A stretch of 64,000 nt of DNA from Hoplostethus atlanticus (taxonomy: Eukaryota; Chordata; Actinopteri; Trachichthyiformes; Trachichthyidae): the NCBI GenBank assembly GCA_034670405.1, contig JAXDDX010000062.1:1674001-1738000 (forward strand), in the 5' to 3' direction. Positions within the stretch are counted from its first letter, which is position 1, and every line of letters starts with the position of its first letter. Of the stretch, positions 35,431 to 47,539 are shown piece by piece. The translations under genes and the position numbers were made by a program. The notes beneath the pieces are model-generated. The model was not told the DNA's origin and did no database searches. It was given only the letters and a program-made list of their open reading frames with translations.

Positions 35431-35851
35431 CTTTCCCTGTTAATTGAATCTGACCTTCACATTGATGTAAAGGCCTCTCTCTTCATACTTACTGTATCTA
35501 CTAGTCCTCGTTCTCTCTATATCTCTCTCTCTCTCTCTCTCTCTCATTTTCGCTCCACTACACCAATGTCATATTCTGCCGAGTAAAGCAGAGCCGCTTT
35601 CAATTCATTGCCTTTCTGTCTCTGGTTTTCTCTCTGTCTGTCAACAACGTCTCTCTCTCTCTCTCTCTCTCTTTTATAAACACGCACTCAAAAACCCAGC
35701 GAGCTGTCGCCTCTAACCGCTCCTTACCATCCTCTCCCTTCATCTCCTCCCCTGTCTTTCCCCCTATTCTTCTTCTTCTCCTCTCATCGTCCACCCTCTC
35801 TCTCCCTCCCGACTTCTCTATCATTTGCAGATTCTCTGCTCGCATATATTG
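35211..35851. repeat. Low-complexity region with CA and CT tracts
   Basis: (CA)n lies at about 35395-35430, (CT)n at 35525-35545 and (CT)n at 35651-35672. The part nearest 35211 (Pro/Ser-rich on the minus strand, reading SLDEATTLADLHLAPR) may still be gag of the adjoining Ty3/gypsy remnant, up to about 35350. No host gene is seen. Confidence 0.65.
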
Positions 35852-36190
35852 CACATTACGTTGACATTTTAGGCATTCAGCTTACAAAGAGTGCAACAGT
35901 AGAGCAAGCTTCAATTCTGAGTTCACCAAAAATCACAAGGAACCAAAAATGAGGAGTGCAAAGATGAGGGCCATAGTGCCTGTGCAATATTCCTGTGACC
36001 ATAGAGTGATGATGTAACAGTGAAGTGCTACGACAAGAAATAAAATAAGAGCTAAGGAGAGAGAGATAGAAGGGTGAGCAAGTAGAGGGAGGTGAGGGGG
36101 AGAAATCATTCAGCAGGAAGAGGACAGCATGAGGAAATGATCAGTTTTCAGTCTACGGCGGAAGATGGGGGGTGACTCTAATGTTATGGC
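35852..36190 (-). repeat. Dispersed repeat related to Rep-B tail family
   Basis: The left part (cattacgttgacattttagg, cattcagcttacaaagagtg) is a diverged form of the cattacattaca...gcatttagcagacgc end of Rep-B. The right part (cagtctacggcggaagatgg, ggggtgactc) belongs to a repeat commonly seen in fish. The interior block caatattcctgtgaccatag matches caatattcctgcggccgtag at about 2549-2568. Confidence 0.55.
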
Positions 36191-36261
36191 TGGAGTGGAG
36201 AGGTCAAAGGTCATTCCATTATTGGGGGGCCACAAGTGGAGACTGGGTGGAGAAATGACCA

Positions 36262-36850
36262 GGACCAGGGGTGTGGTGTTGGATCATGGCCTGGAGGTAT
36301 GGGGGTGTCCCGTTGGATCATGGCCTGGAGGTATAGGGGTGTGGTGTTGGATCATGGCCTGGATGTACGGGGGTGTAGGGTTGGACCATGGCCTGGATGT
36401 ACGGGGGTGTAGGGTTGGACCATGGCCTGGAGGCACAGGGGTTTAGGGTTGGACCATAGCCTGGGGGCGTAGAGTTGGACCATGGCCTGGATGTACGGGG
36501 GTGTAGGGTTGGACCATGGCCTGGAGGCACAGGGGTTTAGGGTTGGACCATGGCCTGGGGGCGTAGAGTTGGACCATGGCCTGGAGGTACAGGGGTGTAG
36601 GGTTGGACCATGGCCTGGAGGCACAGGGGTTTAGGGTGGACCATAGCCTGCAAGAGGACCATGTGATGTACGGGTATGGACCATGGCCTTGGCAGGTTAG
36701 GGTGATGGTGGCAGAGTGAACGGAGGGGTGTTGGATTGGACCAATGCCTGAGGTACGGGGTGTTGGGTTGGACCATGGCCTGGAGGTACGGGGGGGGGTG
36801 TGGATTGGACCATGGCTGGAGGTACAGGGTGTAGGGTTGGAACCATGTCC
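36262..36850 (+). repeat. 34-bp minisatellite
   Basis: A tandem array with unit ggaccatggcctggaggtac plus gggggtgtagggtt (34 bp). Variants carry ggatcat, gatgtac, ggcacagg or a shortened 26-bp form, about 17 units in all, and the array becomes irregular after about 36650. There are no unique spacers between units, so it is not CRISPR-like. The Pro/His/Ser/Trp frames on the minus strand are repeat translations. Confidence 0.92.
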
Positions 36851-39839
36851 TTGGACATTAATTTCCTGTCGCAGCCTTATACTCCAGCACCAGGGCTTTG
36901 AATTGACTCGAGCAGCCAGGAGAGGAATTTGTCAGGAGTAAGACAACATTCAAGGATTTCAGGAAGCATTGTAGACAAGGTGGGTTGCAGCATTCTGCTC
37001 ATTATACTTTGGTATCTTTCATTCCCTCCAGCATCTCTTTCTCTCCTCTCTGACCATTCCTCTCTGTGTCTGATAAGCTGGCTGACATGACCTCTGGCAC
37101 TCGTTTCCTCGTTTCCCCCCTTCTCCTATAGCGTGACTGCTGGAACATTGAGGCAACAATGGGAGGAGATTGTTGAGGCATTGCTCCCCTGCAGTCCCTG
37201 CATTTGTTGTCATTGGTTTGGGCAATGTTCCTGCACCGAAATAGATAGAAGGATAATAGGCCAGAAGATTGGATCTGATCTCTGTGTTTCCTTTCTCTTC
37301 CAAAGGCCACTCAGCTGAGGGAGTTTGCAACAGCTGTAGTGTTTCCCTGAAACTGTATGCCACAAAAAAAGTCTATCATTCAATTACCTTATCATCGACA
37401 TTAACAAGGACTATTCCATGTAATTTGACCTCGATGTAAGGATTTCATCAGAGCAAAGTGGCGATGCCTTGAATCTAGGAAAGTTATTCTGCTAGAAAAA
37501 GCTGCACTGTGCGACATTTTAACGTAATGATCTAAGTCTTTTAACTGTCTAAATGGCTGCAACAGAGAACACTGACCCACCCGCTGCTTGGAACTCCGAT
37601 GGAATAACCAATATGATCCCGCTTGGTCAGTTATAGAAATTCATCATCTTCTACATTCATGTTAGGGCTTGCTTGGATGAGTCTCATTGATTAGAAGGCT
37701 CCTAGAGCTACAGAGATGCAATTACTGCAGTTATTTTGCATTTTTGGTGCAGCATGCCTCAATTTGTCTCGAGAAACAACATAAAAACCGATGAAGCTAG
37801 TCGCCCTCACTCCGAAAAGGTCTACAGCTTAAACTGGTTCTCGCAAGGATAGAAGTACACACACATACACACCTTGTTTTCCTTACTCTCTTAACCCCTT
37901 ACCCCCGACTCCTTTAAGCCGGCCCCCATCTCTGACACCTCATTGATCTCATCATATTGTTTAATGCAGGGCCAAGAAGTCTCTCTAGTGGAACTTCTTG
38001 GACGGGAGTGGTAATCAATACCTTTCTCTTTTCAACTCCTTTCTCCTCACCCTTTAACCCCGTACCCTCCTGAGTCTATGTGCCAGTGTCCTCGACAACC
38101 CCAAATCGGGGTCTTACCGATAAGTAACTACTCAGGGCTCCGAAATGTCTGCCAGCGCAATGGCTTCAGGGGCCAGGCCTGATGGGAGAGGGCCAGGATG
38201 AAATGCTCTCTTGCCCGCAGTAGACAGGTATATTTAGCATTTAGCCATTAGCAAAGCTCATTGATTTGAACCCAGGAGGAGAGTGAAAGAGGTGACAATA
38301 CACCTACTATTTTTTCTTTTCCTTTTTTTTCTCCTTCGCCTGGATGTATCATCGCATTGCCGACGGCAATGACTGGAAAATGAAATGGAGGTCGAGGGGT
38401 TGAGGCTTGAGACTGAGAACATTAAGCGGCTGATCAATACGCTGCTCGGATTTGCCTGGTCACATTAAGCAGCACATCTAATATGCCCTGTGCTCATCGA
38501 TGCTCGGCCCATATCGTTTAATTATGCCGCGGTGTTACAAGCCGCCCGGGTAATTCATTAACATTAAGGAGGAGCAGCCTTTTCTTCCTTCCCTCGGCCC
38601 GCTTTCTCTTCCATGTTGATTACGCTGATATATAGTCGCCTTAGAAACATGATGTACAATTTAAAAAAGGGCTGCAACGCTATTGATCACCTCGATTGAT
38701 TAATAAGATGAAGCAGACCGAAATAGAAACGCTGTATGTATGCAGTTTAAGAAGGAGGATACAATAAGTTTGTGCGTCAGAACAGCATGGAGGCCGATAT
38801 TTGTTTGTTCTTTTTTGTTTTTTTTCCAGGCTTTCAAGTGGTGATTCATCAAAGCTCAGAGAGACAGACTTATCCTTCCTCATAATTCAAACCAATATTT
38901 TGCCGCAATGCCTGAGCGCCCGGCAACACTCGCTGTATTAAAATACAATATGTTGCATCTGTGCACACACACACACATCCTCACACACACACACACTTCA
39001 CAGCTCTCAACAATCAGCCCGTCCATTGATTTTCGGCAACGATGTCACGGAGTGACAAGAGTGCGGCTGAGGGAAGCAGCATCTGGCCACAACACAAACA
39101 TTCAATTCATTTCCTTCATTACTATGAGAGCCGGTCCACCGATTAGATGCTAACTAAGAATCCCTTTAGTCATAACAGCATCCATCTTCTCTGACCATTT
39201 TGACCAGGCATCCATAGGAGGTTATTCTCTCTCTCTCTCTCTCTCTGGCACCAGGTAATTAGTACTGTCCTAATGCATTAATGATCAGGGTTCTCAAGGG
39301 TCCTGGAATTTCCTGGAATATCATGGAATTTAAAGAGGTGTATTCGAGACAGGGAAAGTCAGGAAATTTGATAAACTCTCCGCAATTTTATCAAATGGTT
39401 TAAAGGAATTTACCAGAATGTATTATCGTTGTGTGCATACAACCTTTTTCAGACATTTATTGCATTAGATGGCGGTTTTCACTTCAACTGGAGTGGAAAC
39501 CAGACTTTTCACCCCCTTTAGAACATTTCTGAGCTGAAAAACACTATTAACAAGAAGGTACAAGCAAGGATGGTTATCTACAAAGACCAATTTAAATTTG
39601 GGTGTATAAAAGTGCACCAGATGTGTTGAGATTCCTGTGAAAGCTTGTGAAGTTAGCTTGGAAGAAATGGGTTGTTATCGTTGTGCAGAGCAGGAGGGAT
39701 TTTTATTCCCAAAAAGAAAGATTCAGTAGATATTAGTCGGTTTTGGCCTATTTGCCTCCTTAATGTAGAAGGGAAGATTTTCCTTTAGCGTAGTGGTTCA
39801 GAGGCTGTCAGGATACAGAGAAAGCAATAGGCTAATTGA
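36851..39839. other. Intergenic; partly unique, no gene
   Basis: A Rep-H-like fragment lies at about 37805-37870 (ctcactccgaaaagg, aactggttctcgcaagga). Around 37490-37560 aaaaagctgcactgtgcgac resembles the aaagctgcattatgcaat terminus of the TTAA element at 61706 and may be a diverged relative. The stretch 38260-38640 is complex, with several taat/atta cores. (CA)n lies at about 38964-38996 and (CT)n at 39227-39246. At 39290-39420 ctggaatttcctggaa-type sequence looks repeat-derived. Confidence 0.5.
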
Positions 39840-41310
39840 CACAACAGTGCCAAAAAAGCTGGAACACCAGGCTTTTCTGGCTGTTTAGAACACACAAGCA
39901 TGATTTGGCACCATTCAATCAGCCAAGCAGGAGAAAAGAAATCTCCACATGTGGTATTCTTGGAACTTAGCTAATAACTTTGCCACATAACTTATTGTGG
40001 GAGGCGATTTTTCGGAGTTCCAAGCATCATTAAAAATCTAGTCAGTGCATATTTTCAGATACATTCAGATGTGCTTCACAAAAGCCTGCCAGCATCTGGA
40101 GATAGGCATCAATCATCTAGCTTTCATAGCAATTCCATTGGGGCATCAAAATGGGTGGTAGGTGGATATATGGATGATGTGATTCCTATGACTACTACAG
40201 CAGTGGTTCTCAGACCTGGTCCTCGGCATGGCTCTGGGAAAACCAGCATGGCTCTGGGATTGAGAACCGCGGCACTACAGCATCTTGTTGCGGAACAAAT
40301 AAACCTAAATTGGGAGAGGATGAAAGTTAAGAGTAAGTCCAGGGGTATTTCCAATCTTAAAGGGGAAACCGGCAAACAAAGGTTTTGCATTGATAAAGAA
40401 GAACAGTTTTAGAGAAGCAGGCAGGTGGTATGATGCGACCCTAAATGACAAGGGGCAGATTCAGGAGGAGGTAGTTAGAGCCATTGAGGGCATAAAGAGG
40501 TCAAGAATACCAGGCAAGTTGAAGCTGTGGTGCTTGTACTTTGGTCTACTGCCTGCTGCTGCCTTGACAGTATACAAAGTCCCACTATCAAAGGCAGAGA
40601 AGCTAGAGAGGCTACTTAGCTTGTGTGTTTGAAGTCCCACAGTGTCTTGTAGTAGTGTAGTGTAGCTTTTTGTGGGAAAGGAATCTTAGAACAACCTATA
40701 TACCCTGACAGACGAGTTAAAATGTGCAAAGGTAATATTAGAGGTTCAGAGTCAAAAGTCCTAACAGTAAGGAGTACAGCCCCTAACCCTTATGGAGTAA
40801 GGCAACTCCGGCAGGGAAAAGAACGATGGTTTCAGAAGGCGGAAGCAGCAAGGTGTGCTAAGGCTGTCTCTCAGGTAAAACAGGGTCAATGGATGAAATG
40901 GGACAGTGTAGAGGAAGAGACTTGGCTGGAGGGAGTTTTGTGGTATGGAGGCAAACCAAATTAGATTCATTATACAGTAGGTGCAACACCTGATGTACGA
41001 CCACCTCCACCTGCCCTTTGGGGGGCCCCTGCCCTTCGGGGGGACCCCAACAGCGCGTTATGGAAGGGCCCAACAGCCCGTTATGGAAGGGCCGGAACAT
41101 AGGGCTGAGGGAACAAAATGAGTCTGTCCCAAGGACGAAGTGCTGAGATGTCTAGCAGCAGGAAGAGGAAACGGGTAGAAATCAATTCATCATCTTACAG
41201 GAAGGAAGATGGTACAATTGGTTTTCTCTTTCTGGGCAGGCTCTGATAGTTTGCCCAAACTGGGGATAAACTTCACCACTTGGCAGACCCTTTACAAACC
41301 ATTGACCATA
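39840..41310 (+). mobile_element. Non-LTR retrotransposon (LINE) reverse-transcriptase remnant
   Basis: Broken frames carry, in order, a segment around SAKQEKRNLHMW (39925-39960), ASKWVVGGYMDDVIPMTTTA with the RT catalytic YMDD at 40167-40178, and WERMKVKSKSRGISN. GRWYDATLNDKGQIQE, IPGKLKLWCLYFGLLP and LTVYKVPLSKAEKLERL follow at 40425-40620. Next are RCAKAVSQVKQGQWMKW (about 40855-40905) and diverged C-terminal sequence to about 41310. This arrangement is known to me from fish LINE polyproteins, possibly of the R2/R4-like group with a C-terminal nuclease, though that assignment is weak. Stops and frameshifts make it a dead copy. A 72-bp element interrupts it after the YMDD region. Confidence 0.82.
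40193..40280. mobile_element. 72-bp hAT-like MITE inside the LINE
   Basis: 40201-40272 begins cagtggttctcag and ends with ttgagaaccgcgg, the inverse of CAGTGGTTCTCAA with drift, a hAT-type terminal repeat. Flanking octamers tactacag (40193-40200) and cactacag (40273-40280) match 7 of 8, as expected of a hAT 8-bp target duplication. Removing the element rejoins LINE codons sensibly. Confidence 0.75.
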
Positions 41311-44169
41311 GTGGCGCTAATGCACTGTCCAATATGCCTCTTAATTCGTCCCTTGACCACTCTTGGACCCCAACTTAGTTTGAAAACAAATTGTTTTGAT
41401 ATGAAATCTTGTTACCGAGGAAACGTTAAGTAGGGCTGCCTCGCCGTTCGCTACTCCAGTGTAGCTTGTCTACTCTGAAGCTAGACTGTCAAACTGGAAG
41501 CAGAATGTGGCAACATATTTATGGAGTTAATAAGAGAGGCGGTACGCTGCAGCCAGCCAATGACAAGCATTTCAAGCTGTTCAGCTCTGCTGCCTGTGCT
41601 CTCAACAATACATAACGTCATCTAAACATCAGGAGAGGTCATGTGACAGATGAGCTTGTCACTTGGCTTGATGTCGTATCCATCCATATATAGCAGAAGA
41701 AGTAGACCTAGGAGAAGTAGACCTAGACCTAGGAAATCAGAATTTCAAAGTGCTTGTTTTAATTGTTTAAAATAAATATGTTATTTATAATTATTTTAAA
41801 ATACAAACTCCATTTTTTTTTTTTTACTGTAGTCAAATATAAATTTCAAAATGCTCAAAAGTAATTCATTACGTATTTGAAATAAATGTAATTGAAACAC
41901 TGCCATCTCTGCCCGCCTCAGCACAACCCTGTAACATTTATATTAGGTGGCTAGTGAATCCTGCTGCCTGTCTGATGGCCCCTGTAGATTTATTATGACG
42001 GCATAGCCTGATGTCCTCTATAGTCACTACTTGTGGGCTAGTACATCATTCTTTCTGATGTGTGAATTAGGCTTCTGTTTCTGGGCTTCACCCTGGATTG
42101 TGGCACAAATGGATCGTAACATCAAATCCTACGTATTTGTAAATGCAATTTCATGTTCACGGAAGAGCTACGACTTCAGTAATGGAAGTAATGGAATTGG
42201 AAACGGCCCCAGTGCTCGCTGCCTCTATGGATCAGTCTCCGTTAATTTGTTTGTTTGATCACACGCGATATCTCAGACACTATTGATCGGATCGGACAAA
42301 ACTTGCGCGAATGACACATGCACTACTGTGTTCTGGTATTTGCAAAAATGACACGGCCCAAGAGGGGAGTTCAAAACAAAGTGGCATACTTAGTACTGAT
42401 TGGCCCAGAGGGGGGCTGGTTCTTTAACGGAGGATGATGTGTTTACTGTTTTTTGTTGAGATGGCGGGTTTGATTTTGATTTAGTAAGACAAGTGAGTGA
42501 AATTACAGACACCACAACCTCAAGAACAGCTCTGATTAAGTCTGCTGCAGCGACTTGACAGTTTCCTTTAAACATCTTGGAGCTCCTGGTTGGTTTTACT
42601 GTAATAACATGATCACAACTGCCACAATACGATTACAAACGTATTCCTGGAAACTGAAAAAAAAGACTTTTAATTAGCGCTAATTGATGTTTTAATTGTA
42701 CAGACAGTTATTCACCTCAAGTAATGATGTCGCTAGCGTCATTAATTGATGCGATCTCGTAGGTGCAGAGCCCGGCTCCCCGAAGTATCTAAAGACCCCC
42801 CAGGATTAAGGACGGAGTGATGGAGAGAGGGACTTTATTAAACTGATGAAGGAGCGTGACAGTAAATCTACACGGTCGACCCAGAATTATTGGTTTTCCA
42901 CTCGCGCGCTGGCATTATCTGGGTGTGCTCGGCACCCGGGGAGCCGTTTGGGCGGTTGGGGAAAATAAATCCTAGATAGTGTTAAGCATTATGAGGCAAT
43001 AATGCTTAAACACACCCTTTTCCTTTCTTTCCCGCTAATGGCATTGCGTCCCAGCTCAGCCATACACATTTATACATGCTTACAGAGTTTTTTTAGAACG
43101 GGGACAGTGACCCCCAAAGCCTCCCCCTCCTCCCGCCCCCCCCTCTCTCTTTCATTGTCGCATTAAAACGCTTAAGTCATGATTAATGCATGTATACCGA
43201 AGTCCCTGTAACTTGCCTCAGGCTAACTGGAACTCTTTAGGAAGCTCTATGATTCTCTTTTTTTTTCTCAGATAATGCCCCCCCCCTCCCTCCTCCTTTT
43301 TCCAAAATAAGATGGGGCAGATCTATCACCGCCTACTGGGCCACTTCCAAATAGCCGAGCTGTTATTGTTATGTCTTTGTAATATCAGAGACTGGAGGGT
43401 GCAGGTGGGAGCTGGCATTTACCTCCATGCGGCCGGTCGTTTAAAATGCAATGAAAGAGGAAAAGTGCTGAGTAAAGTGTTAAGGGGGGGAGGGAACATC
43501 TGTGATGCTATTTTTCTGCATTTAGTGGCAGAGTGTGTGTGTGTATGTGTGTGTGTGTGTGTGTGTGTTTGTGGGTGTTTCGCTTTCTTACCGCTGTGTT
43601 ATAGTAACGTGATTTTTTATTTTTTATTTTATGATATCTTTAACAGGCAGTAAAGAACAATTGTGCCACTTGGTGCAAGGCATGGCATATATTATTGATT
43701 ATGTCTGTCCTTTCTTGTGTTACAGTAAAATCACAAAAAGGCAATACAAAAACCTCTTATACACAAACAATATGTACAGGATAATAGAGTCATTATTGCA
43801 AAATAAGGCCTGACAGGGTGAATCAAGACCCTGACGTGAAGCGCAGGTAATTTGATTGGAAAGCCACAAAGTGGGCCAGACTTCTTGACTGCGGAGTGAT
43901 ATTAGATGTGAAATGACTCAGAAGTGAAGACCTCAAAAAGCGTATTCAAGAGTAAGAATATTCAACAGAGCTGTATGATAAAAGATTACACACCATAGTA
44001 CCTCAAGTAGCTTACGTGCTCTGTGTTTTTCAGTTACAATACCAAGATATTCACATTAAAGCAGACACCGATGACGTTTCACCGTCAGATGTTAGACAGT
44101 TGATCCCCAAGGAACGGGCCTCATATTTCATTGCAGCTGTACTTGGTAACTTTGGGGCTCCGAATGGCA
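41311..44169. other. Mostly unique intergenic sequence
   Basis: No gene is seen. From 42660 to 42760 and 43155 to 43200 the sequence is dense in ATTA/TAAT homeodomain-type cores (for example aattagcgctaattgatg, cattaattgatgcgatc, catgattaatgcatg). It lies in complex, repeat-free DNA, making it a candidate conserved regulatory block. (GT)n lies at about 43532-43568, and T and C runs lie at 41813-41825 and 43279-43286. Confidence 0.5.
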
Positions 44170-44430
44170 GTGAAAGGCAGCAGTTTTGAGTTTTGAGGAC
44201 TTCATTACCCAGAAATCCTTTGAGGTGTCAGTTAAATAAATGTCTTCTCCTTATTGTCTGGTGGCAGGTGGAGGTGGTGAAGAAGCCGTCGTTGGACCGA
44301 TTTTGTCTTGAATGGAGCGATTGCTCGCTGCTGTTTAGGAGACACTTTTGGATTCTCGCACTCTGATTCGTCACTTCCTGTGCACGGAGAAGATTCCCAA
44401 CCGACACCAGAATATCATTGTGGGCAAATG
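44170..44430 (+). mobile_element. Rep-D element, copy 2
   Basis: Blocks tgaggacttcattacccaga, gtggaggtggtgaaga, aggagacacttttgga, cgtcacttcctgtgcacgg and agaagattcccaaccgacac parallel copy 1 (25400-25632). No coding capacity is seen. Confidence 0.72.
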
Positions 44431-46174
44431 AATCCATGAGGTCTCAATTACGGGGGATGGGATGCTTTTCAGTGTTGCAGCTCCACTTTGGATTTTGTTT
44501 GATATGACAGGTGTATTTTTACATAAAACTCTTACCTAGCGTAGCTTTAAATATAACCTCTTTTCCTGCTACTCTGTATGTGACATGTGACATGCATGTA
44601 ACTGCCTCAAATACTCCCACAAGTGCAATTTTGCATGACCTTAACGGAGCCGTTGTGCAAAATTGTTTTTTGTTTATATTGGTAGCTGTGATGCCCTATG
44701 CTGCCCGCCAACTGGAGATCATAGTTTCCCCCTGACCTTTTTAGTTCCAACTGGCTGCATTGCATGGCAGTGCAAAGTGAATCCAATAAAGAGGTGCCAT
44801 GACAGTTTCATTTTTAGCCTCATAGTAATTTTATCTCCACCAGGCAGTTGTCATAATGTGGGGGAAAAGGTTTCTGTATTGGCACTTTAATTAAACAAAA
44901 AAACGTACGTGTTAACATTCTTCACTGAACTCAATGGGTGCTGCCTGCAGCACGTTGCGGGGTGTCTGGAAAAAAAGGCTGGAATCAATAGGAAACCGCC
45001 AACTAAATGAGAATCAAAACCGTTTGTCTGAAGGGGAATTAAAAACCAGGACCTCCGTTTCATCGTCTTTCGACAGCCAATCAGATTTCCTACTGATGTG
45101 ATTTTGTTGCATGAACAATAGTTCTGCCTGGTGAGTGCATAATGGTTGAGGAGCTGATAACAGCCATTCAAAGCTTCCCAGTTCTCTACAACGTTTATTG
45201 ACTACAGCAATAAAAACTATGAATAAGAACGGTCGCACACAATGTTGGGATCAATATTGAGCTCTGATATCATTTAATTTAGTTTTTCTGTTCATTTTCA
45301 ATGAATGCTACCTAATTAGTGCTTGCTAGCTAGCTATGCTAACTCATCCAAACAATGCAGCATTATGAAAGGGAATACCAAAGCAAGACCACCACGTTGC
45401 TGCAATGGAAGCCTCTTGCACTGCCCATAATTAGTCAGAATGGAGCAACCCATCAACCAAGCTGCTCCCAGTGTGAATGCAGGGTAAAGTGCAATAAGAA
45501 AACAATACGTGGTGCTACTTACTCCAGTGACTACTGGCCTGTCGATTGTTACGGTACCTTTGAGGCATGCTAATACACCAGGCTAGCTGAGCGGTAGTTG
45601 CTAACATTTGCTTCATCCCACCATATGACGAATGTCTGGTGGGAGAAAAAAAAAACAGTAAAGGAAGGGCTCGCCGGGCAGGTTTGAGTCAGGAAAGTTG
45701 TGCTGGCGCTCTAACATCCCTGGCTAATACCCTCTCTAAACAGCTGAGCTCCTCCAGGCTACATACACTCAAATTCATCATCAAATTACTGAGCAATGAG
45801 GTGTGAAAAACAGCCACATTTGACAATGCGAAAAGAACCCCCCCCCCCCCCGCGTCTCCGTCTTTCACAAGCCGAGACGCTGAGCTTTTTCTTCTTGGCA
45901 GTACAAAAGCAGCCCGACGCCTCCGTGAAAGTGAAAGACTGACAGTTTGGCAAAGCTTCTCCTCGAGTGTGGAGTAGAAGTTCATTACGACTTTCGCGCG
46001 GCCGGCCGTCAGCCCCAGGCCCTCAGGAATTATTTGCCTCGGAAGGCCCCCGTTTTGGTCTTTCCCACATTTGGCAACCCCACGCGGGAGCGTCTGTCAA
46101 TCAGTCAACACTCCGAGCGTCTCCATGCGTTTATCAAGCACTGCGAGCAAGAGAATAACTTGTACCTAACAAAT
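44431..46174. other. Intergenic, no gene
   Basis: The segment cgccaactggagatcatag followed by tttccccctgacc (about 44706-44740) recurs in diverged form at 60388-60420 and is probably repeat-derived. A run of C lies at about 45839-45851. No coding gene is seen; frames here have no recognisable domains. Confidence 0.45.
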
Positions 46175-46370
46175 AGGGTTAGACCGATATATGGGTTTGA
46201 CGATATATTTCTGGGCCGATACTGGCTTTGTATTAAAAGCGGGATCTGGTCTAGTCAGTGTCGTCCACCTTTAATATGATGGATACGATGCAGTTTGATT
46301 GATTACATATTTAATATCGTTTGCCAGGGGCTTCGATCTAAAAATATCAGTATGGGCCTTCAAAAAAACA
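46175..46370 (+). mobile_element. Rep-A element, copy 3 (internally deleted)
   Basis: It starts agggttagaccgatatatgg, the best-preserved left terminus of the family. It continues gggatctggtctagtcagtg and gatgcagtttgattgattac, then jumps to the 3' part, where aaatatcagtatgggccttc matches the 3' region of copy 4. Most of the interior is missing. Confidence 0.72.
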
Positions 46371-47539
46371 CTTACCTGAAGTTACCGTTACAGGATTAAG
46401 AGGCGCCAGCTATTAAACAGCGTTAGGAAATAGTTACAGTATGTATTTTTAGTGCTATTTTTTTTTTTGCCGGGTCCGTGTCATTTGGCTGCCTCGATGC
46501 AAGGCCTAGTCTCGCGTTTCGTGTTCGCGGCGGTGTAGAAACAAGTTCCTGTCTCTCTTCCTCTCAGCAAATGAAGCGGCGACAGAAGGCAGGGCGTCAT
46601 TGTTATTCCAGGCACAGCGGCTGACAAACAGCCATCTCCAAAAAAGCCCCCGCCGCATAATGAGATGTGAAATATAATAAGCAGAGTTGGCACGAGGCAA
46701 TTTCAAAATCTGCCTTCTGATGTGTTTTTTCTCCCGCTTTTTTTTTCATCATGTTTTTGTTTTATCCATTTTTTTCTCCCCCCTCTCCGCCTCCCCTTTC
46801 TCTCGCTCTGTGTGCCAAACATTGTTTCCGTGAGATGGGCGTACCTCGGCACTTGAGGGATCTCCGAGGGATCAATGAGATGCTCTTGCCTCAGATTATT
46901 TCTCACTCACCGGAAGAAAAGAATACCAAAATGCAGGGAGGGCAATTGTTTTTTTCCTTTCTCTAAGAAATGATGTTTTTGTTATGCGCCGCCGAGATTA
47001 GGGTGAGGCGGGGTTAAGGAAGTAACTTATTTCCTATGAGAGACAGTGAACTTTGAACCAGGAGCCTCCTTCACTTGTTGAAGAGTTTCCTCCAATATAC
47101 AGCCAAACAAAAAGAGCATTGCACAATGCGCACGCACACACTGTCTATTCAAATAGGAAGTATGTGTCCGCCACCAATTTGCTTCAGGTCTATCTTATCA
47201 CACACACACAAACACAGACCCAGAGGCATGCACAGGCTGCAATGTTATTGAAAGCAAATCCAGCAACATTACAGAGATAGAAGGTGAGCTTATTATTTTT
47301 GTGCATGTGTGTGTCCTATGCAAAACACAGTTAATTGCCACATTGGATAGGTTGGTGTTTTTTGACTTGCTTATTGTGGTGTGACACAAAATCCCAGCTG
47401 CCATATTAAACACATGACCATTGCACTGATAGTTACATATGGCCAATATAGGTGTATATCATCAGAGGGCTAGTTTGCAGTGAAGTCCCACCCCTTGGGT
47501 TTGATGACTTGGTGACTTACTTCAAGGACCCTTTGATTG
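46371..47539. other. Intergenic, no gene
   Basis: Unique-looking sequence with T-rich stretches at about 46448-46460 and 46737-46745. No gene or clear element is recognised. Confidence 0.45.

Noticed and set aside
34607-35431. Intact retrotransposon polyprotein
   Set aside because: Frames are short, broken by stops and a frameshift, and the domains are out of order.
36262-36850. CRISPR-like array
   Set aside because: Units are contiguous with no unique spacers, and the DNA is vertebrate; it is a minisatellite.
40071-40964. Two small host genes around 40.1-40.9 kb
   Set aside because: They are pieces of one LINE ORF, including the YMDD motif, interrupted by a MITE and by frameshifts.
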